DNA from: Bacteroidaceae bacterium
GTDB lineage: Bacteria > Bacteroidota > Bacteroidia > Bacteroidales > Bacteroidaceae
Assembly (NCBI GenBank): GCA_017556585.1
Contig: JAFYMP010000005.1
Span: forward strand, 1 to 36,491
Direction: 5' to 3'
Length of the DNA stretch: 36,491 nt
In this document: positions 8,181 through 16,916 of the stretch, piece by piece
Layout of the letters: every line of letters begins with the position of its first letter
Numbering within the stretch: the first letter of the stretch is position 1
Position numbers and translations under genes: made by a program
The notes under the pieces: generated by a model
Told to the model about the DNA's origin: nothing
Database searches by the model: none
What the model saw: only the letters and a program-made list of their open reading frames with translations

Positions 8181-9245
8181 TTACTCACTCTTTTTGAACA
8201 ATTGTTTAATACATTCTTCATCCGATTTTGACCACTCTTCCATACCCTTATAGAAGATAGCCTCGGCTGCTTTCAATGAATTATGTATTTCACCACCTGA
8301 TGCATTCTTATGACCTCCACCATTAAAAAACGCAGAAGCGAAACGGTTACAAGGAACATCACCGACACTTCGCAGAGAAGCCTTTATGATACCCTCTTCT
8401 ACATCTTCGCGTAGGAAAACTGTAAATTTAATACCTTTTATTTGAAGTGGCAGATTAACGAATCCTTCTGTATCTCCTTTCTTATAGTTGTTATCTTTCA
8501 GTTCTTCATCTGAAAGAGTTATAAGCGCAGTTGACATCTCGGGAAATACTTTCATCTTCTTATGAAGCACATAGCCCATCAATCTCAATCTGGATTCTGA
8601 ATAGTTGTTATAGACGTTTCTGTAGATTGCATCTTTGTCTATATTACTTTTCATTAGAAAACTGATAATATGATATATACGAGGATGGTTACTATTATAG
8701 GTAAATCCACCTGTATCTGTCATCATACCGGTATATATACATGTTGCTATCTGATAATTAACTTCAGCATAGTCTCCTAATGCACAAATAAACTGAAAAA
8801 CCAATTCTGCAGTAGAAGATGCATCGGGACGAGACAATATTAAATCGCAAAAATTGCCCGGATCAAGATGATGATCTATCAACACCTTTTTGGCATTTGA
8901 ATTCAATATCTCTGCCGACACATTTCCCACACGAGTAGGAACATTAAAATCAAGACAACATATTACATCTGCTTCCTGAAATAATTTATTGGCTACATCC
9001 TTTTGTTCTTTATATGATATTACGCTATCAGTTGAAGGAAGCCAGCTTAAGAAATCCGGCATTGAATCAGGAACTACAACCGAAACACTTTTCCCTTTTC
9101 CTGCCAAATAATGATACATTGCCAATGATGAACCTATTGCATCACCATCGGGCGATATATGGGTAACAACAACAAACCTACCTGCCCACTCCATCCACAG
9201 TTTAAAATCAGCTACATCGGCTTTAGAGAAAACATTTTCTATCAT
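8181..9245 (-). CDS. DHH-DHHA1 phosphoesterase (NrnA-like nano-RNase / pAp phosphatase)
   Basis: This is a bimodular metal-dependent phosphoesterase of about 354 residues. The DHH domain has SPDGDAIGSS (Asp33 and Asp35), CLDF (Asp99), IDHH (124-126) and MMTDTGGF. The DHHA1 domain ends with the substrate-binding GGGHKNASGG. NrnA-type enzymes degrade short oligonucleotides and 3',5'-pAp; some relatives cleave pApA or c-di-AMP, and I cannot separate these from sequence. I start at Met17 of the longest frame (ATG at 9245): its N-terminus fits the family, and a TAnnTTCG element lies between the upstream ATG (9293) and this one. It is the third gene after rpe and comEC. Confidence 0.87.
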   Translation of the reverse strand: MIENVFSKADVADFKLWMEWAGRFVVVTHISPDGDAIGSSLAMYHYLAGKGKSVSVVVPDSMPDFLSWLPSTDSVISYKEQKDVANKLFQEADVICCLDFNVPTRVGNVSAEILNSNAKKVLIDHHLDPGNFCDLILSRPDASSTAELVFQFICALGDYAEVNYQIATCIYTGMMTDTGGFTYNSNHPRIYHIISFLMKSNIDKDAIYRNVYNNYSESRLRLMGYVLHKKMKVFPEMSTALITLSDEELKDNNYKKGDTEGFVNLPLQIKGIKFTVFLREDVEEGIIKASLRSVGDVPCNRFASAFFNGGGHKNASGGEIHNSLKAAEAIFYKGMEEWSKSDEECIKQLFKKSE

Positions 9246-9274
9246 ACCACATTTAATTAATGGTTTATAGGGAG

Positions 9275-9282
9275 CGAAGTTA
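9275..9282 (-). promoter_or_regulatory. possible internal -7 element before the DHH gene
   Basis: TAACTTCG on the minus strand matches TAnnTTTG at all but one position and lies 29 bases before the chosen ATG. If active, transcripts would exclude the longer start at 9293. No -33 box was found. Confidence 0.25.
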
Positions 9283-9313
9283 GTTATTATCATTCAAAAA
9301 GCAAAGAGATATA

Positions 9314-10882
9314 CTATCCTAACTTAATATATAATTCCCCCAGACTCCATATTGCCCAAAGGGAAAGTAAGTATATAAGATATGAACTGTTTTTTCGTAT
9401 CAGGTAGAGATACACAAACAGAATTGATAAATATAGACAACAAACCAACATAGCTGTAACATTTTCAACAGACAATGAAGAGTATGGCAGGTCAACTATT
9501 AGCGACAATGCTCTATTTGTAATAGTTACCAATTCTATAAGAATCCACACAAATAGTGATCGTATTATTGGAACAAAAGAGAATATCAGCATTAAGACAG
9601 CTACAAACACTATTACAAACATAAGTGGAATAACAATGAAATTTGTGAGAAGAAAGTATGTTGAATAGTTCGCAAAATTCAACATAACCAGAGATGCTGT
9701 ACCCAATTGAGCCGATAGCGACACGGTGGTTATACCCCATAAATATTCTGTAACTCTATTAGTGGGAGTATATATTCTTCTTATCTGAGGTTCCCATAAC
9801 AAGATAGCAAGAACAGCTAAGAAAGAGAGTTGGAAACCTATATCGAACAATGCATTTGTATTGGCTGCAAGTATTGCCAGCGCTGCAAAAGCCAATGCAT
9901 TGAGCGAAGAATTTTCCCTGCCTATACTTCTACATACAGCAAGAGTTGTAAACATAATCAAGGAACGGGTAATTGAATATGGTAAGCCAATCATAAAGGC
10001 ATAACACCACAGCACCGCTATAACAATAATCTCTTTTATCCACCTTAAATACATTCTATTCATAAAGAGAGGGAAAAAGAATGATAGTATGGCAAACAAT
10101 ATGCCCACGTGTAATCCCGAAACCGCCAAAACATGACTTGCGCCCGAAGTTGAATATATAGAGCGCAGTTCATCTGTCAGTTCATTCTTATAGCCCACTG
10201 TTACCGCAGCCACTACCGCATATACATCTTCCTGCAATCCCCAATCACGATACTTGTCAAGAAGCATTTTTCTACATTTTACTGACAGAACAGATAGTGG
10301 AGCCAAAGCACAACTGTCTGGCAGTAATCGCCAATGCGCCTTATTTACCCATAATGTACCTGAAACACCATTCCTGTAAAGATATGTGGCATAATCAAAA
10401 TCTCCATCTATAGATTCATTTGATGGAGGTTTTATCTGCCCATTAAATGAGATAATACTACCCGGAACCAGATTTTTTGAAAGAGAATCTTTGGGTACAT
10501 AAAGAATTACATCAACACCTCCATAAAGTGTGTCAATAAGTTCCAGATCCAATCTGTAGCTTTTAGCTTTTTCAATGGGATAATCCTTTAACATCCCCGA
10601 ATAGATTCGTCTATCGGCATGCCACTCCACACGAACTTTTTCCGATTGATATTGAGATAAAGTATAAGCCGATACAAAGAGAGTTACAGACAACAGCAAA
10701 CCATAAAAATTAGCGCACCGTTTACCCCAAAACAGGAATAACATTGTTGCAATGCACAACAATGCAAGGAGAAGAAAAAGCTGTTGCAGTGAAACAGGCG
10801 TATCTCCAATGGTATTATAAGCAAGTATCCCTCCTGTAAATGGTATCAGTAAACGGAGAGATGGATAATCGGAATATTTCAA
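9314..10882 (-). CDS. comEC: ComEC/Rec2-family membrane protein
   Basis: This is a polytopic membrane protein of the ComEC/Rec2 family, the channel that moves single-stranded DNA across the inner membrane in natural transformation. It has two or more N-terminal membrane helices, a soluble OB-like region (about 75-190, the DUF4131 part), and then the Competence domain, whose signature HVLAVSGLHVGIL is near residue 250, followed by many hydrophobic helices. At 522 residues it ends soon after the Competence domain and lacks the C-terminal metallo-beta-lactamase-like domain of longer ComEC proteins. No other competence gene is in the window, so DNA uptake is not demonstrated. It is seven bases downstream of rpe. 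Confidence 0.87.
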   Translation of the reverse strand: MKYSDYPSLRLLIPFTGGILAYNTIGDTPVSLQQLFLLLALLCIATMLFLFWGKRCANFYGLLLSVTLFVSAYTLSQYQSEKVRVEWHADRRIYSGMLKDYPIEKAKSYRLDLELIDTLYGGVDVILYVPKDSLSKNLVPGSIISFNGQIKPPSNESIDGDFDYATYLYRNGVSGTLWVNKAHWRLLPDSCALAPLSVLSVKCRKMLLDKYRDWGLQEDVYAVVAAVTVGYKNELTDELRSIYSTSGASHVLAVSGLHVGILFAILSFFFPLFMNRMYLRWIKEIIVIAVLWCYAFMIGLPYSITRSLIMFTTLAVCRSIGRENSSLNALAFAALAILAANTNALFDIGFQLSFLAVLAILLWEPQIRRIYTPTNRVTEYLWGITTVSLSAQLGTASLVMLNFANYSTYFLLTNFIVIPLMFVIVFVAVLMLIFSFVPIIRSLFVWILIELVTITNRALSLIVDLPYSSLSVENVTAMLVCCLYLSILFVYLYLIRKNSSYLIYLLSLWAIWSLGELYIKLG

Positions 10883-10889
10883 ATTTTAA

Positions 10890-11540
10890 TTATAACTGTT
10901 TTAGTTTTTTGATAGTTTCCAATGGATTATCTGCTTTAAAAACTGTATTTCCCGACACAAGAACATCCACACCTGCTTCTACCAACAATGGAGCGGTTTC
11001 AAAATTCACGCCACCATCTACCTGAATAAGTGCTTTTGAATTGTGTTCAAGAATCATCTTTTTTAAACGACCTATTTTGGCCAATGAACTCTTAATAAAT
11101 TTCTGACCTCCAAAACCGGGATTTACAGTCATCAGAAGCACCATATCGACATCTTCGATAACCTCTTCCAATACGGAAACCGGAGTTGAGGGATTAAGAG
11201 TTACAGCAGCCTTCATACCAAGATTCTTAATCTCTTGTATTACTCTGTTCAAATGGGTACAGGTTTCGTAATGAACATTGACAGACATTGCACCTAATTT
11301 TTGAAATCTATCCAGAAATTTCTCCGGTTGCACAATCATAAGATGTACATCCAATGGTTTGGTACAATATTTTGCCACATATTCCAGAACAGGAAATCCG
11401 AACGATATGTTGGGAACAAACACACCGTCCATAATATCCAAGTGAAGCCAATCGGCATCACTACTGTTTATCATTTCAAGATCCTTACGCAAATCTCCGA
11501 AATCTGCAGACAACAGAGATGGAGCAACCAATACACTCAT
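10890..11540 (-). CDS. rpe: Ribulose-phosphate 3-epimerase
   Basis: This enzyme interconverts ribulose-5-phosphate and xylulose-5-phosphate in the pentose phosphate pathway. It is a TIM barrel of 216 residues, the usual length. Metal ligands are His33 and Asp35 in LHLDIMDG, His66 in DVHLMI and Asp175 in QVDGGV. The MTVNPGFGGQKF loop and the C-terminal GNTVFKA phosphate site are intact. The start MSVLVAPSLLSADF is typical. A perfect -7 element ends two bases before the ATG and is probably not a promoter for this start. Together with comEC and the DHH gene it forms a compact three-gene unit. Confidence 0.95.
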   Translation of the reverse strand: MSVLVAPSLLSADFGDLRKDLEMINSSDADWLHLDIMDGVFVPNISFGFPVLEYVAKYCTKPLDVHLMIVQPEKFLDRFQKLGAMSVNVHYETCTHLNRVIQEIKNLGMKAAVTLNPSTPVSVLEEVIEDVDMVLLMTVNPGFGGQKFIKSSLAKIGRLKKMILEHNSKALIQVDGGVNFETAPLLVEAGVDVLVSGNTVFKADNPLETIKKLKQL

Positions 11541-11579
11541 TTCAAACTTATTTATTTGTTCAACTAAGTAATCGGCTTT

Positions 11580-11759
11580 CTAATTCAAAGAATATGTTGC
11601 CATTTTTTCCGGCAAGCCATCGATAAAATGAAAACCTGATGCAAAACTACGAATAAAATCGATAGTTTTATCAGATGGAGAGCCATATCGTTCATTTTTC
11701 AATGCTGCACGCAACATTTTTTCAGTTGAGGCGATAGAAGAGGTAGAAGTTTCGTCCAT
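11580..11759 (-). CDS. Small protein of unknown function beside ECF sigma factor
   Basis: This is a 59-residue open frame between the sigma factor and rpe, starting at ATG 11759; a TTG two codons upstream is less likely. It has a Ser/Thr-rich N-terminus, then a helical segment (EKMLRAALKNERYG) and PSDKTIDFIRSFASGF. It has no signal peptide, membrane segment or cysteine. From memory, similar small proteins with a P-S-x-x-T-I-x-x-I pattern occur beside this type of sigma factor in other Bacteroidales, which is the main reason to call it real. Its function is unknown; a role as partner of the sigma factor is only a guess from position. Confidence 0.6.
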   Translation of the reverse strand: MDETSTSSIASTEKMLRAALKNERYGSPSDKTIDFIRSFASGFHFIDGLPEKMATYSLN

Positions 11760-11840
11760 AGGCAAATTGTTTTACGTTTGTATCTATTTAACGCAAACAA
11801 ATTGCTGTTAGTATATAAAAACTGAAAAAAAGTTTTGTTT

Positions 11841-12434
11841 TTACACCAGAACCAATTTGATATCTTTTTCTTCGGCCAATCTTCTTATATTGATAAGAGC
11901 ATAACGCATTCTGCCCAATGCCGTATTTATGGAGACGCCTGTAATATCAGCAATCTCTATAAAGCTAAGATCCTGATAATAGCGCATAAAGACCACTTCT
12001 CTCTGATTGTCGGGTAGTTCATTTACAAGACGGCGTACATCTATCAATGTCTGTTCGTTAACCATCTGATCTTCTACTGTTAGATCGGAGAAACGGGTAT
12101 CATTGAACAGATCGTAATCTGTTTCGTCGTTTGATATACTGTTTTCATTTCTCTCCTGACGGAAATAGTCTATCATTAGATTATGAGCAATACGTGTAAG
12201 CCAGGCACCGAACTTTCCGGAACTTGAATAAGCACCCTTTTGTAAAGTAACTATTGCCTTTACAAATGTCTCTTGGAATATGTCTTCTGCTAATTCTCTA
12301 TTGCGTATAATGAAACGAATATACGCAAATAACTTATCCTTATATCTGTCTAACAGGATATCGAACGCCTTACTGTTACCGTTTGAATATAGTCCAACCA
12401 ATACATCGTCGGACATTTGATTCAAATTTTCCAT
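11841..12434 (-). CDS. ECF-type RNA polymerase sigma factor
   Basis: This is a group 4 sigma-70 factor of 197 residues. Region 2 (about residues 20-95) contains the core-binding and -10-reading segment AEDIFQETFVKAI and WLTRIAHNLMIDYFRQE. Region 4 (about 135-188) contains LPDNQREVVFMRYYQDLSFIEIADITG followed by the recognition helix SINTALGRMRYAL. No FecR-type or other membrane anti-sigma gene is adjacent; the only companion is a 59-residue protein downstream. Its promoter is of the housekeeping type, so basal expression is expected. Target genes are not evident. Confidence 0.92.
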   Translation of the reverse strand: MENLNQMSDDVLVGLYSNGNSKAFDILLDRYKDKLFAYIRFIIRNRELAEDIFQETFVKAIVTLQKGAYSSSGKFGAWLTRIAHNLMIDYFRQERNENSISNDETDYDLFNDTRFSDLTVEDQMVNEQTLIDVRRLVNELPDNQREVVFMRYYQDLSFIEIADITGVSINTALGRMRYALINIRRLAEEKDIKLVLV

Positions 12435-12538
12435 TACCTCTTCTTCGTTTTAGTTAATTCGAGTAAGGTTCAGTCTATAGGCAATTCTTTTTAAGTTAAT
12501 ACTAATGTTGAAGTGCACCCTTCAGTGGGTTGCGATTG

Positions 12539-12571
12539 CAAAGATAAAGTGAAAAAATCTTAAAAAACAAA
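12539..12571 (-). promoter_or_regulatory. Promoter of the ECF sigma factor gene
   Basis: On the minus strand TTTG (12568-12571) is followed after 21 bases by TATCTTTG (12539-12546), both perfect. The predicted leader is about 95 bases, long for this window; I see only a weak 4-bp hairpin in it (ACCC/GGGT). Confidence 0.72.
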
Positions 12572-12616
12572 TTTCAGCATAATTTTAACACATAAAATGC
12601 GTTATTCTGTGCTTTT

Positions 12617-13615
12617 TCACTCCTGAGCTGCAGAATTACAAGAGCAACAGAAGCATGCAGAAACATCATTTCCACATAAAAATGATTTTGTTTGCATACG
12701 TTTTCTTCCGGATGCCTGCAAATCTGTTATACGCAAAGCTCCATCTGCAGTACTAATTTCAATATAGCTCTTACAATCGGTATCTATTGTTCCCGGGGTT
12801 GAAGCAGGAACGTTATTTTCCACTATTTCTGCTCCAAAAATCTTTAAATCGCACTTTGTTCCATCGGGCATCACCATTTCTGTCCAGGCTGCCGGATATG
12901 GAGAAAGTCCTCTAATAAAATCGTAAACCTGTTTTGAACTCTTATTCCAATCTATTCTACAGGTATCTTTAAAAATTTTTGGTGCCGGTTTCAGTTCCGA
13001 TTCATCCACATAGTAATCAAGCTGAGCCTTTCTTGTAACATTACCTGCTACAATATCGTTTAATGTCTCTACTATTAAATCTGCACCCAGATACATCAAC
13101 TTATCGTGTACTATCTCCACATTATCGGAATCGGCAATAGTAATCTTTTCCTGACGGATAATATCGCCTGTATCTATTTCATGTTTCAAGAAGAATGTAG
13201 TTACACCTGTCTCTTTTTCTCCATTTATCACTGCCCAATTTATAGGAGCTGCACCACGGTATTGTGGCAATAGAGAAGCATGCAGATTAAATGTACCCAT
13301 AGGCGGCATATTCCAAACCTGTTCCGGCAACATTCTAAATGCAACTACTATCTGAATATCTGCTTTCAGATCTGCCAATTCCTGAAGAAAATCCGGCGAT
13401 TTCAATTTTTCAGGTTGCAAAACGGGGATATTAACAGATTGAGCATATTTCTTTACAGGGCTTGATTGTAATACACTACCATGACGTCCCATAGGTTTAT
13501 CGGGCATTGTAACCACGCCTACTACATTAAATCCGGATTCAACAACCTTGCGAAGTGCTGTTTCGGCAAACTCCGGAGTTCCCATAAATACTATTCTCAA
13601 ATCCTCTTTCTTCAT
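12617..13615 (-). CDS. fmt: Methionyl-tRNA formyltransferase with Cys-rich tail
   Basis: This enzyme formylates initiator Met-tRNA using 10-formyl-tetrahydrofolate. The catalytic triad is Asn110, His112 and Asp148 in the context NLHASLLPQYRGAAPINW and HEIDTGDII. The C-terminal OB-fold tRNA-binding domain (about 208-312) is present. After the usual end of the family (GRKRM...FL) there is an added tail with five cysteines (C314, C321, C323, C324, C326), which I do not recognise from other Fmt proteins. The gene starts two bases after the ClC channel gene and is the last gene of the long minus-strand run. Confidence 0.93.
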   Translation of the reverse strand: MKKEDLRIVFMGTPEFAETALRKVVESGFNVVGVVTMPDKPMGRHGSVLQSSPVKKYAQSVNIPVLQPEKLKSPDFLQELADLKADIQIVVAFRMLPEQVWNMPPMGTFNLHASLLPQYRGAAPINWAVINGEKETGVTTFFLKHEIDTGDIIRQEKITIADSDNVEIVHDKLMYLGADLIVETLNDIVAGNVTRKAQLDYYVDESELKPAPKIFKDTCRIDWNKSSKQVYDFIRGLSPYPAAWTEMVMPDGTKCDLKIFGAEIVENNVPASTPGTIDTDCKSYIEISTADGALRITDLQASGRKRMQTKSFLCGNDVSACFCCSCNSAAQE

Positions 13616-13617
13616 CT

Positions 13618-15417
13618 TTATTCTTCTGACAGTTCCAACAATACGTTTCTATATGAATTGAAAATCTTTGATTTAGAAACAAAACCAACATACTTACCAT
13701 CCTCATCTTCTACTGGAAGATTCCATGCGCCTGTATCTTCAAATTTTTTCATCACCACCTCCATAGGGTCTGTTACAGAGAGTCTGGCAGGTGCATTTTC
13801 CATCAATCTTTGAACATCAAAACGATGATACAGTTCCTGACGGAACATTATATTTCTGATACTTTCCAAACTGATGATACCTATCAATCTGCCATCGTCA
13901 TCTAAGACGGGGAATATATTACGTTTTGAACGTGCTATAACATTTACCAATTGACCAAGATCCATATCGGGAGAGACAGATAAGAATTCTCTTTCTATTA
14001 CATTCTCCATCTTGATAAGCAACAATACAGACTGATCTTTATGGTGTGTCATCAATTCACCCTTTTGAGCCAGACGCATAGAATAGATGCTGTGAGGCTG
14101 AAATATACGAATAGTAAGATATGACACTATTGATACCATCATAAGTGGAAGGAACATAGAATATCCACCGGTGAGTTCCGCAATAAGGAAAACACCTGTA
14201 AGTGGAGCATGCATTACTCCCGACATCAATCCTGCCATACCGAACAGAGCAAAATTCTGTAATGATATAGATACACCCGGCACAAATTTCTGAACATAGT
14301 AAGCAAAAATAAAACCGGTAAGACATCCCAAGAAAAGGCTTGGTGCAAAAATACCACCGCAACCACCACCGGCATTTGTAGCTGTAGATGCAAAGACCTT
14401 TGTCAATACCACAAGAATGAGATATAACGGCAATAAACTTTTCATACTAAAGAACCACGAACCGGCCATAACCTGATTTGCCAACTCTTCGTTCATGGAA
14501 TCGCTATTAAGCAATAGTGTGATGGTATCGTAACCTTCACCAAAAAGTGACGGAAAAAGGAATATAAGTACACTTAAAATTACTGCACCAATCAGGAACT
14601 TTGTATATGGATTGCTAAAGCGCTTAAACCAGGTTTCAAAGCGGTGCATAGTAGCCGAAAAATATAGTGACACAAGACCGCATACTACACCTAAAACCAA
14701 TACAAACGGAATTCGTGACAGGTCAAACGGATGTGCGGCAGCAAAATCGAACATTGCATCGGCACCGGTAACTATGTACGATATTGTAGCGGCTGTAACC
14801 GACGACACCAAAAGCGGAACCAAAGATCCCATACTCAAATCCAGCATCAACACTTCCAGCACAAACACCAGTCCTGCTATAGGGGCCTTAAAGATTCCGG
14901 CAATGGCACCTGCCGAACCACATCCTATTAACAGCATCAATGTTTTATGCTCCATTTTGAACATTCGTCCTATATTTGAGCCTATGGCAGAACCTGTGAG
15001 AACAATAGGAGCCTCCGCACCAACAGATCCACCCATACCAATGGTTATAGCACTTGCCACTAATGAAGAACCCATATTGTGAGGTTTAATTCTACCATTC
15101 TTTTTTGCCAGTGCATATAGTATTTTGGTTACCCCATGACCTATATCATCACGTACTATGTAACGAATAAAAAGTCCGGATAAGAATATACCTATTACAG
15201 GATATAACAGGAACAGATAGTTCTGTTTGGTATCATCAAAACTATTTGTAAGTAAATGATGAAATTCGCCTATCAAAGATTTAAGAATGATAGCTGCAAA
15301 TGCTGTTAAAACACCTACAATAAGGCTCAATATCAATACAAACTGACGTTCACTGATATGTTGCTGACGCCATATTACAAATCTGTTTAGCAATGATTCG
15401 GTTTCCTTATCTCTCAT
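13618..15417 (-). CDS. ClC-type chloride channel/antiporter with CBS pair
   Basis: This is a polytopic ClC family protein of 599 residues. The first selectivity segment reads GGSVGAEAP with the gating Glu135. The second glutamate of proton-coupled members is present (Glu188 in FVLEVL), which favours Cl-/H+ exchange. The signatures GGGCGGIFAPSLFLG and HAPLTGVFLIAELTGG follow. Two C-terminal CBS domains (about residues 455-590) probably give ligand or nucleotide control. It sits three bases from the Sua5/TsaC gene and two from fmt, a close operon arrangement with no obvious functional link to them. Confidence 0.9.
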   Translation of the reverse strand: MRDKETESLLNRFVIWRQQHISERQFVLILSLIVGVLTAFAAIILKSLIGEFHHLLTNSFDDTKQNYLFLLYPVIGIFLSGLFIRYIVRDDIGHGVTKILYALAKKNGRIKPHNMGSSLVASAITIGMGGSVGAEAPIVLTGSAIGSNIGRMFKMEHKTLMLLIGCGSAGAIAGIFKAPIAGLVFVLEVLMLDLSMGSLVPLLVSSVTAATISYIVTGADAMFDFAAAHPFDLSRIPFVLVLGVVCGLVSLYFSATMHRFETWFKRFSNPYTKFLIGAVILSVLIFLFPSLFGEGYDTITLLLNSDSMNEELANQVMAGSWFFSMKSLLPLYLILVVLTKVFASTATNAGGGCGGIFAPSLFLGCLTGFIFAYYVQKFVPGVSISLQNFALFGMAGLMSGVMHAPLTGVFLIAELTGGYSMFLPLMMVSIVSYLTIRIFQPHSIYSMRLAQKGELMTHHKDQSVLLLIKMENVIEREFLSVSPDMDLGQLVNVIARSKRNIFPVLDDDGRLIGIISLESIRNIMFRQELYHRFDVQRLMENAPARLSVTDPMEVVMKKFEDTGAWNLPVEDEDGKYVGFVSKSKIFNSYRNVLLELSEE

Positions 15418-15420
15418 ATA

Positions 15421-15996
15421 TTATTCTCGAATTATTTTAACCAATCCACCTGCGCCCAATTTTATAATTGAAGATGGTTTACATTGAATCTGTTCATTTT
15501 GTCTGAAAGAAACAACATAATCTACAGCATCTATTATCTCTTTTGATATATCTTTAAAAGAAGATGGCGAAGGAGCACCACTAATATTTGCCGATGTAGA
15601 TACTATGCCACCCTTAAAACGAGCGCATAGCTCTTTAGAGAAGGACTCTTTGGTTATTCTGATACCTACGCTACCATCTTCTGCTTTAAGTTCCGGTGCC
15701 ACATATCGCACATTGTCATATACAATGGTAAGAGGACGTTCCGCCATATCTATAAGGTCGTATGCAATATCAGGTATGTCAGGAACGTATGAATTCAGTT
15801 TTGCATCAGAATCCAGAAGCATCAACATAGATTTGCTATCTTCACGCTGTTTGATACTGAAAATACGACGTACCGCATCGGAATTTGAGGCATCACAACC
15901 TAACCCCCAAATAGTGTCTGTGGGATATAGAATCACCCCACCCTCACGCAACACCTGACAGGCTTTTTTTATATCTTCTCTTGTCTGTTCATCCAT
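15421..15996 (-). CDS. tsaC: L-threonylcarbamoyladenylate synthase (Sua5/YciO/YrdC family)
   Basis: This is a YrdC-domain protein of 191 residues that makes threonylcarbamoyl-AMP for the t6A37 modification of ANN-decoding tRNAs. Recognisable motifs are GGVILYPTDTIWGLGCDA near the N-terminus, the KQR motif (SIKQRED), and STSANISGAPSP. The Sua5-specific C-terminal domain is absent, so it is the short TsaC/YrdC form. I start at ATG 15996; the longer frame to 16035 would put the -7 element (16025-16032) inside the coding region. It leads the sua5-clc-fmt segment. Confidence 0.88.
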   Translation of the reverse strand: MDEQTREDIKKACQVLREGGVILYPTDTIWGLGCDASNSDAVRRIFSIKQREDSKSMLMLLDSDAKLNSYVPDIPDIAYDLIDMAERPLTIVYDNVRYVAPELKAEDGSVGIRITKESFSKELCARFKGGIVSTSANISGAPSPSSFKDISKEIIDAVDYVVSFRQNEQIQCKPSSIIKLGAGGLVKIIRE

Positions 15997-16024
15997 AACA
16001 ATAGGCAAATATTTGAATGAACTG

Positions 16025-16032
16025 CAAAAGTA
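16025..16032 (-). promoter_or_regulatory. -7 promoter element of the tsaC-clc-fmt segment
   Basis: TACTTTTG on the minus strand matches TAnnTTTG perfectly, 28 bases before the chosen tsaC ATG. No TTTG lies at -33 spacing. It decides the start against the longer frame. Confidence 0.5.
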
Positions 16033-16049
16033 CAAAAAAATCCATTGAT

Positions 16050-16865
16050 TTACCTCACTATTTTAGTGACTATACCTATAATAAAATCTTCCGGAATAAA
16101 GCCCCAATATCTGCTATCGTTGGAATCGAGAGAATTATCGCCCAATGCAAAGTAATAATTGTTTTTAAAAGTATAAGTTGTCATATCATCCGATGGATAA
16201 CTACCGGTTTCATACTCTATAACAGGGCCATATATGGCTCTTTGCAAATCATCGAGCGATATGGTTTTACCTGCCTGAGGAACATATAGTGGACCAAAAT
16301 TTTTCATGGTCCATATCTGTTTAGTAAACGGCATTGCTGCCATGAATTTCTCTCGCCACAAAATACTATCGGGAGTATTCTGTAGGGCCATTTGGTTTTC
16401 CAGGACACCTATTATTCCATCAAAGTTTGAATTCCAATTTATACCATCTTTAACAGCTATTGTATCTCCCGGAGTTCCCAGCACACGCTTACAATAGACG
16501 TAATTTATTTTGAATTCTATATGTGTCCATTCATCATAACCTAACGGATAATTAAAACAAATAATGTCACCCGGTTCTACATTGCGCAGGCCCGGCATAC
16601 GGAAACATTCCAACGGAGCATGATCTTCAAAATTAAATGATTTGTAGATTCTACCGCCCAACAATAATTTATTCACCCAAACTCTGTCACCGGGTTGTAA
16701 AGTGGGATACATTGATCCACTTGGTATATTGAATCTTTCTGCAAAGAATATCCTTCTACCATAATGTAAAACAGCAAAACAGAACAGTCCCAAATAGATC
16801 CATAGGATTATTGTGACTACTCTGTCTGCAATTCTTCTAATCTTTACTACTTTTCTCTTATTCAT
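16050..16865 (-). CDS. lepB: Signal peptidase I
   Basis: This membrane-bound peptidase removes signal peptides from exported proteins. One N-terminal membrane helix (about residues 15-34) is followed by the catalytic Ser51 in IPSGSMYPTLQPGD and the general base Lys126 in YCKRVLGTPGD. The family box near the C-terminus is GDNSLDSNDSRYWGF. An insertion between Lys126 and that box makes the protein (271 residues) a little longer than minimal forms, as is common in Bacteroidota. I start at ATG 16865; a TTG ten codons upstream is unlikely. It follows prfC with a 51-base gap and has no clear promoter, so the two are probably co-transcribed. Confidence 0.93.
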   Translation of the reverse strand: MNKRKVVKIRRIADRVVTIILWIYLGLFCFAVLHYGRRIFFAERFNIPSGSMYPTLQPGDRVWVNKLLLGGRIYKSFNFEDHAPLECFRMPGLRNVEPGDIICFNYPLGYDEWTHIEFKINYVYCKRVLGTPGDTIAVKDGINWNSNFDGIIGVLENQMALQNTPDSILWREKFMAAMPFTKQIWTMKNFGPLYVPQAGKTISLDDLQRAIYGPVIEYETGSYPSDDMTTYTFKNNYYFALGDNSLDSNDSRYWGFIPEDFIIGIVTKIVR

Positions 16866-16916
16866 ATTTGTGTCTTTATTGGTGTGTTTATACAAAATTT
16901 CGGTTTAATCTGTTAA

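Noticed and set aside
11543-11550. TAAGTTTG directly before the rpe ATG as a promoter
   Set aside because: It matches the -7 consensus, but ends two bases before the ATG, so the transcript would start inside the gene. No -33 box is present. Read-through from upstream is more likely.
11818-11836. AAAACT/AGTTTT hairpin just after the sigma factor gene as a terminator
   Set aside because: The stem is short and made almost only of A/T pairs in an A/T-rich spacer. It is too weak to support a call.
15997-16035. Longer N-terminus of the TsaC protein
   Set aside because: The extra 13 residues are not family-like and cover the -7 element at 16025-16032; Met at 15996 gives the standard start.
16055-16069. 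Hairpin TCACTA/TAGTGA at the end of lepB as a terminator
   Set aside because: The 6-bp stem with a 3-base loop is inside the last lepB codons, and the T run on the minus strand is more than 15 bases further on. It is probably incidental.
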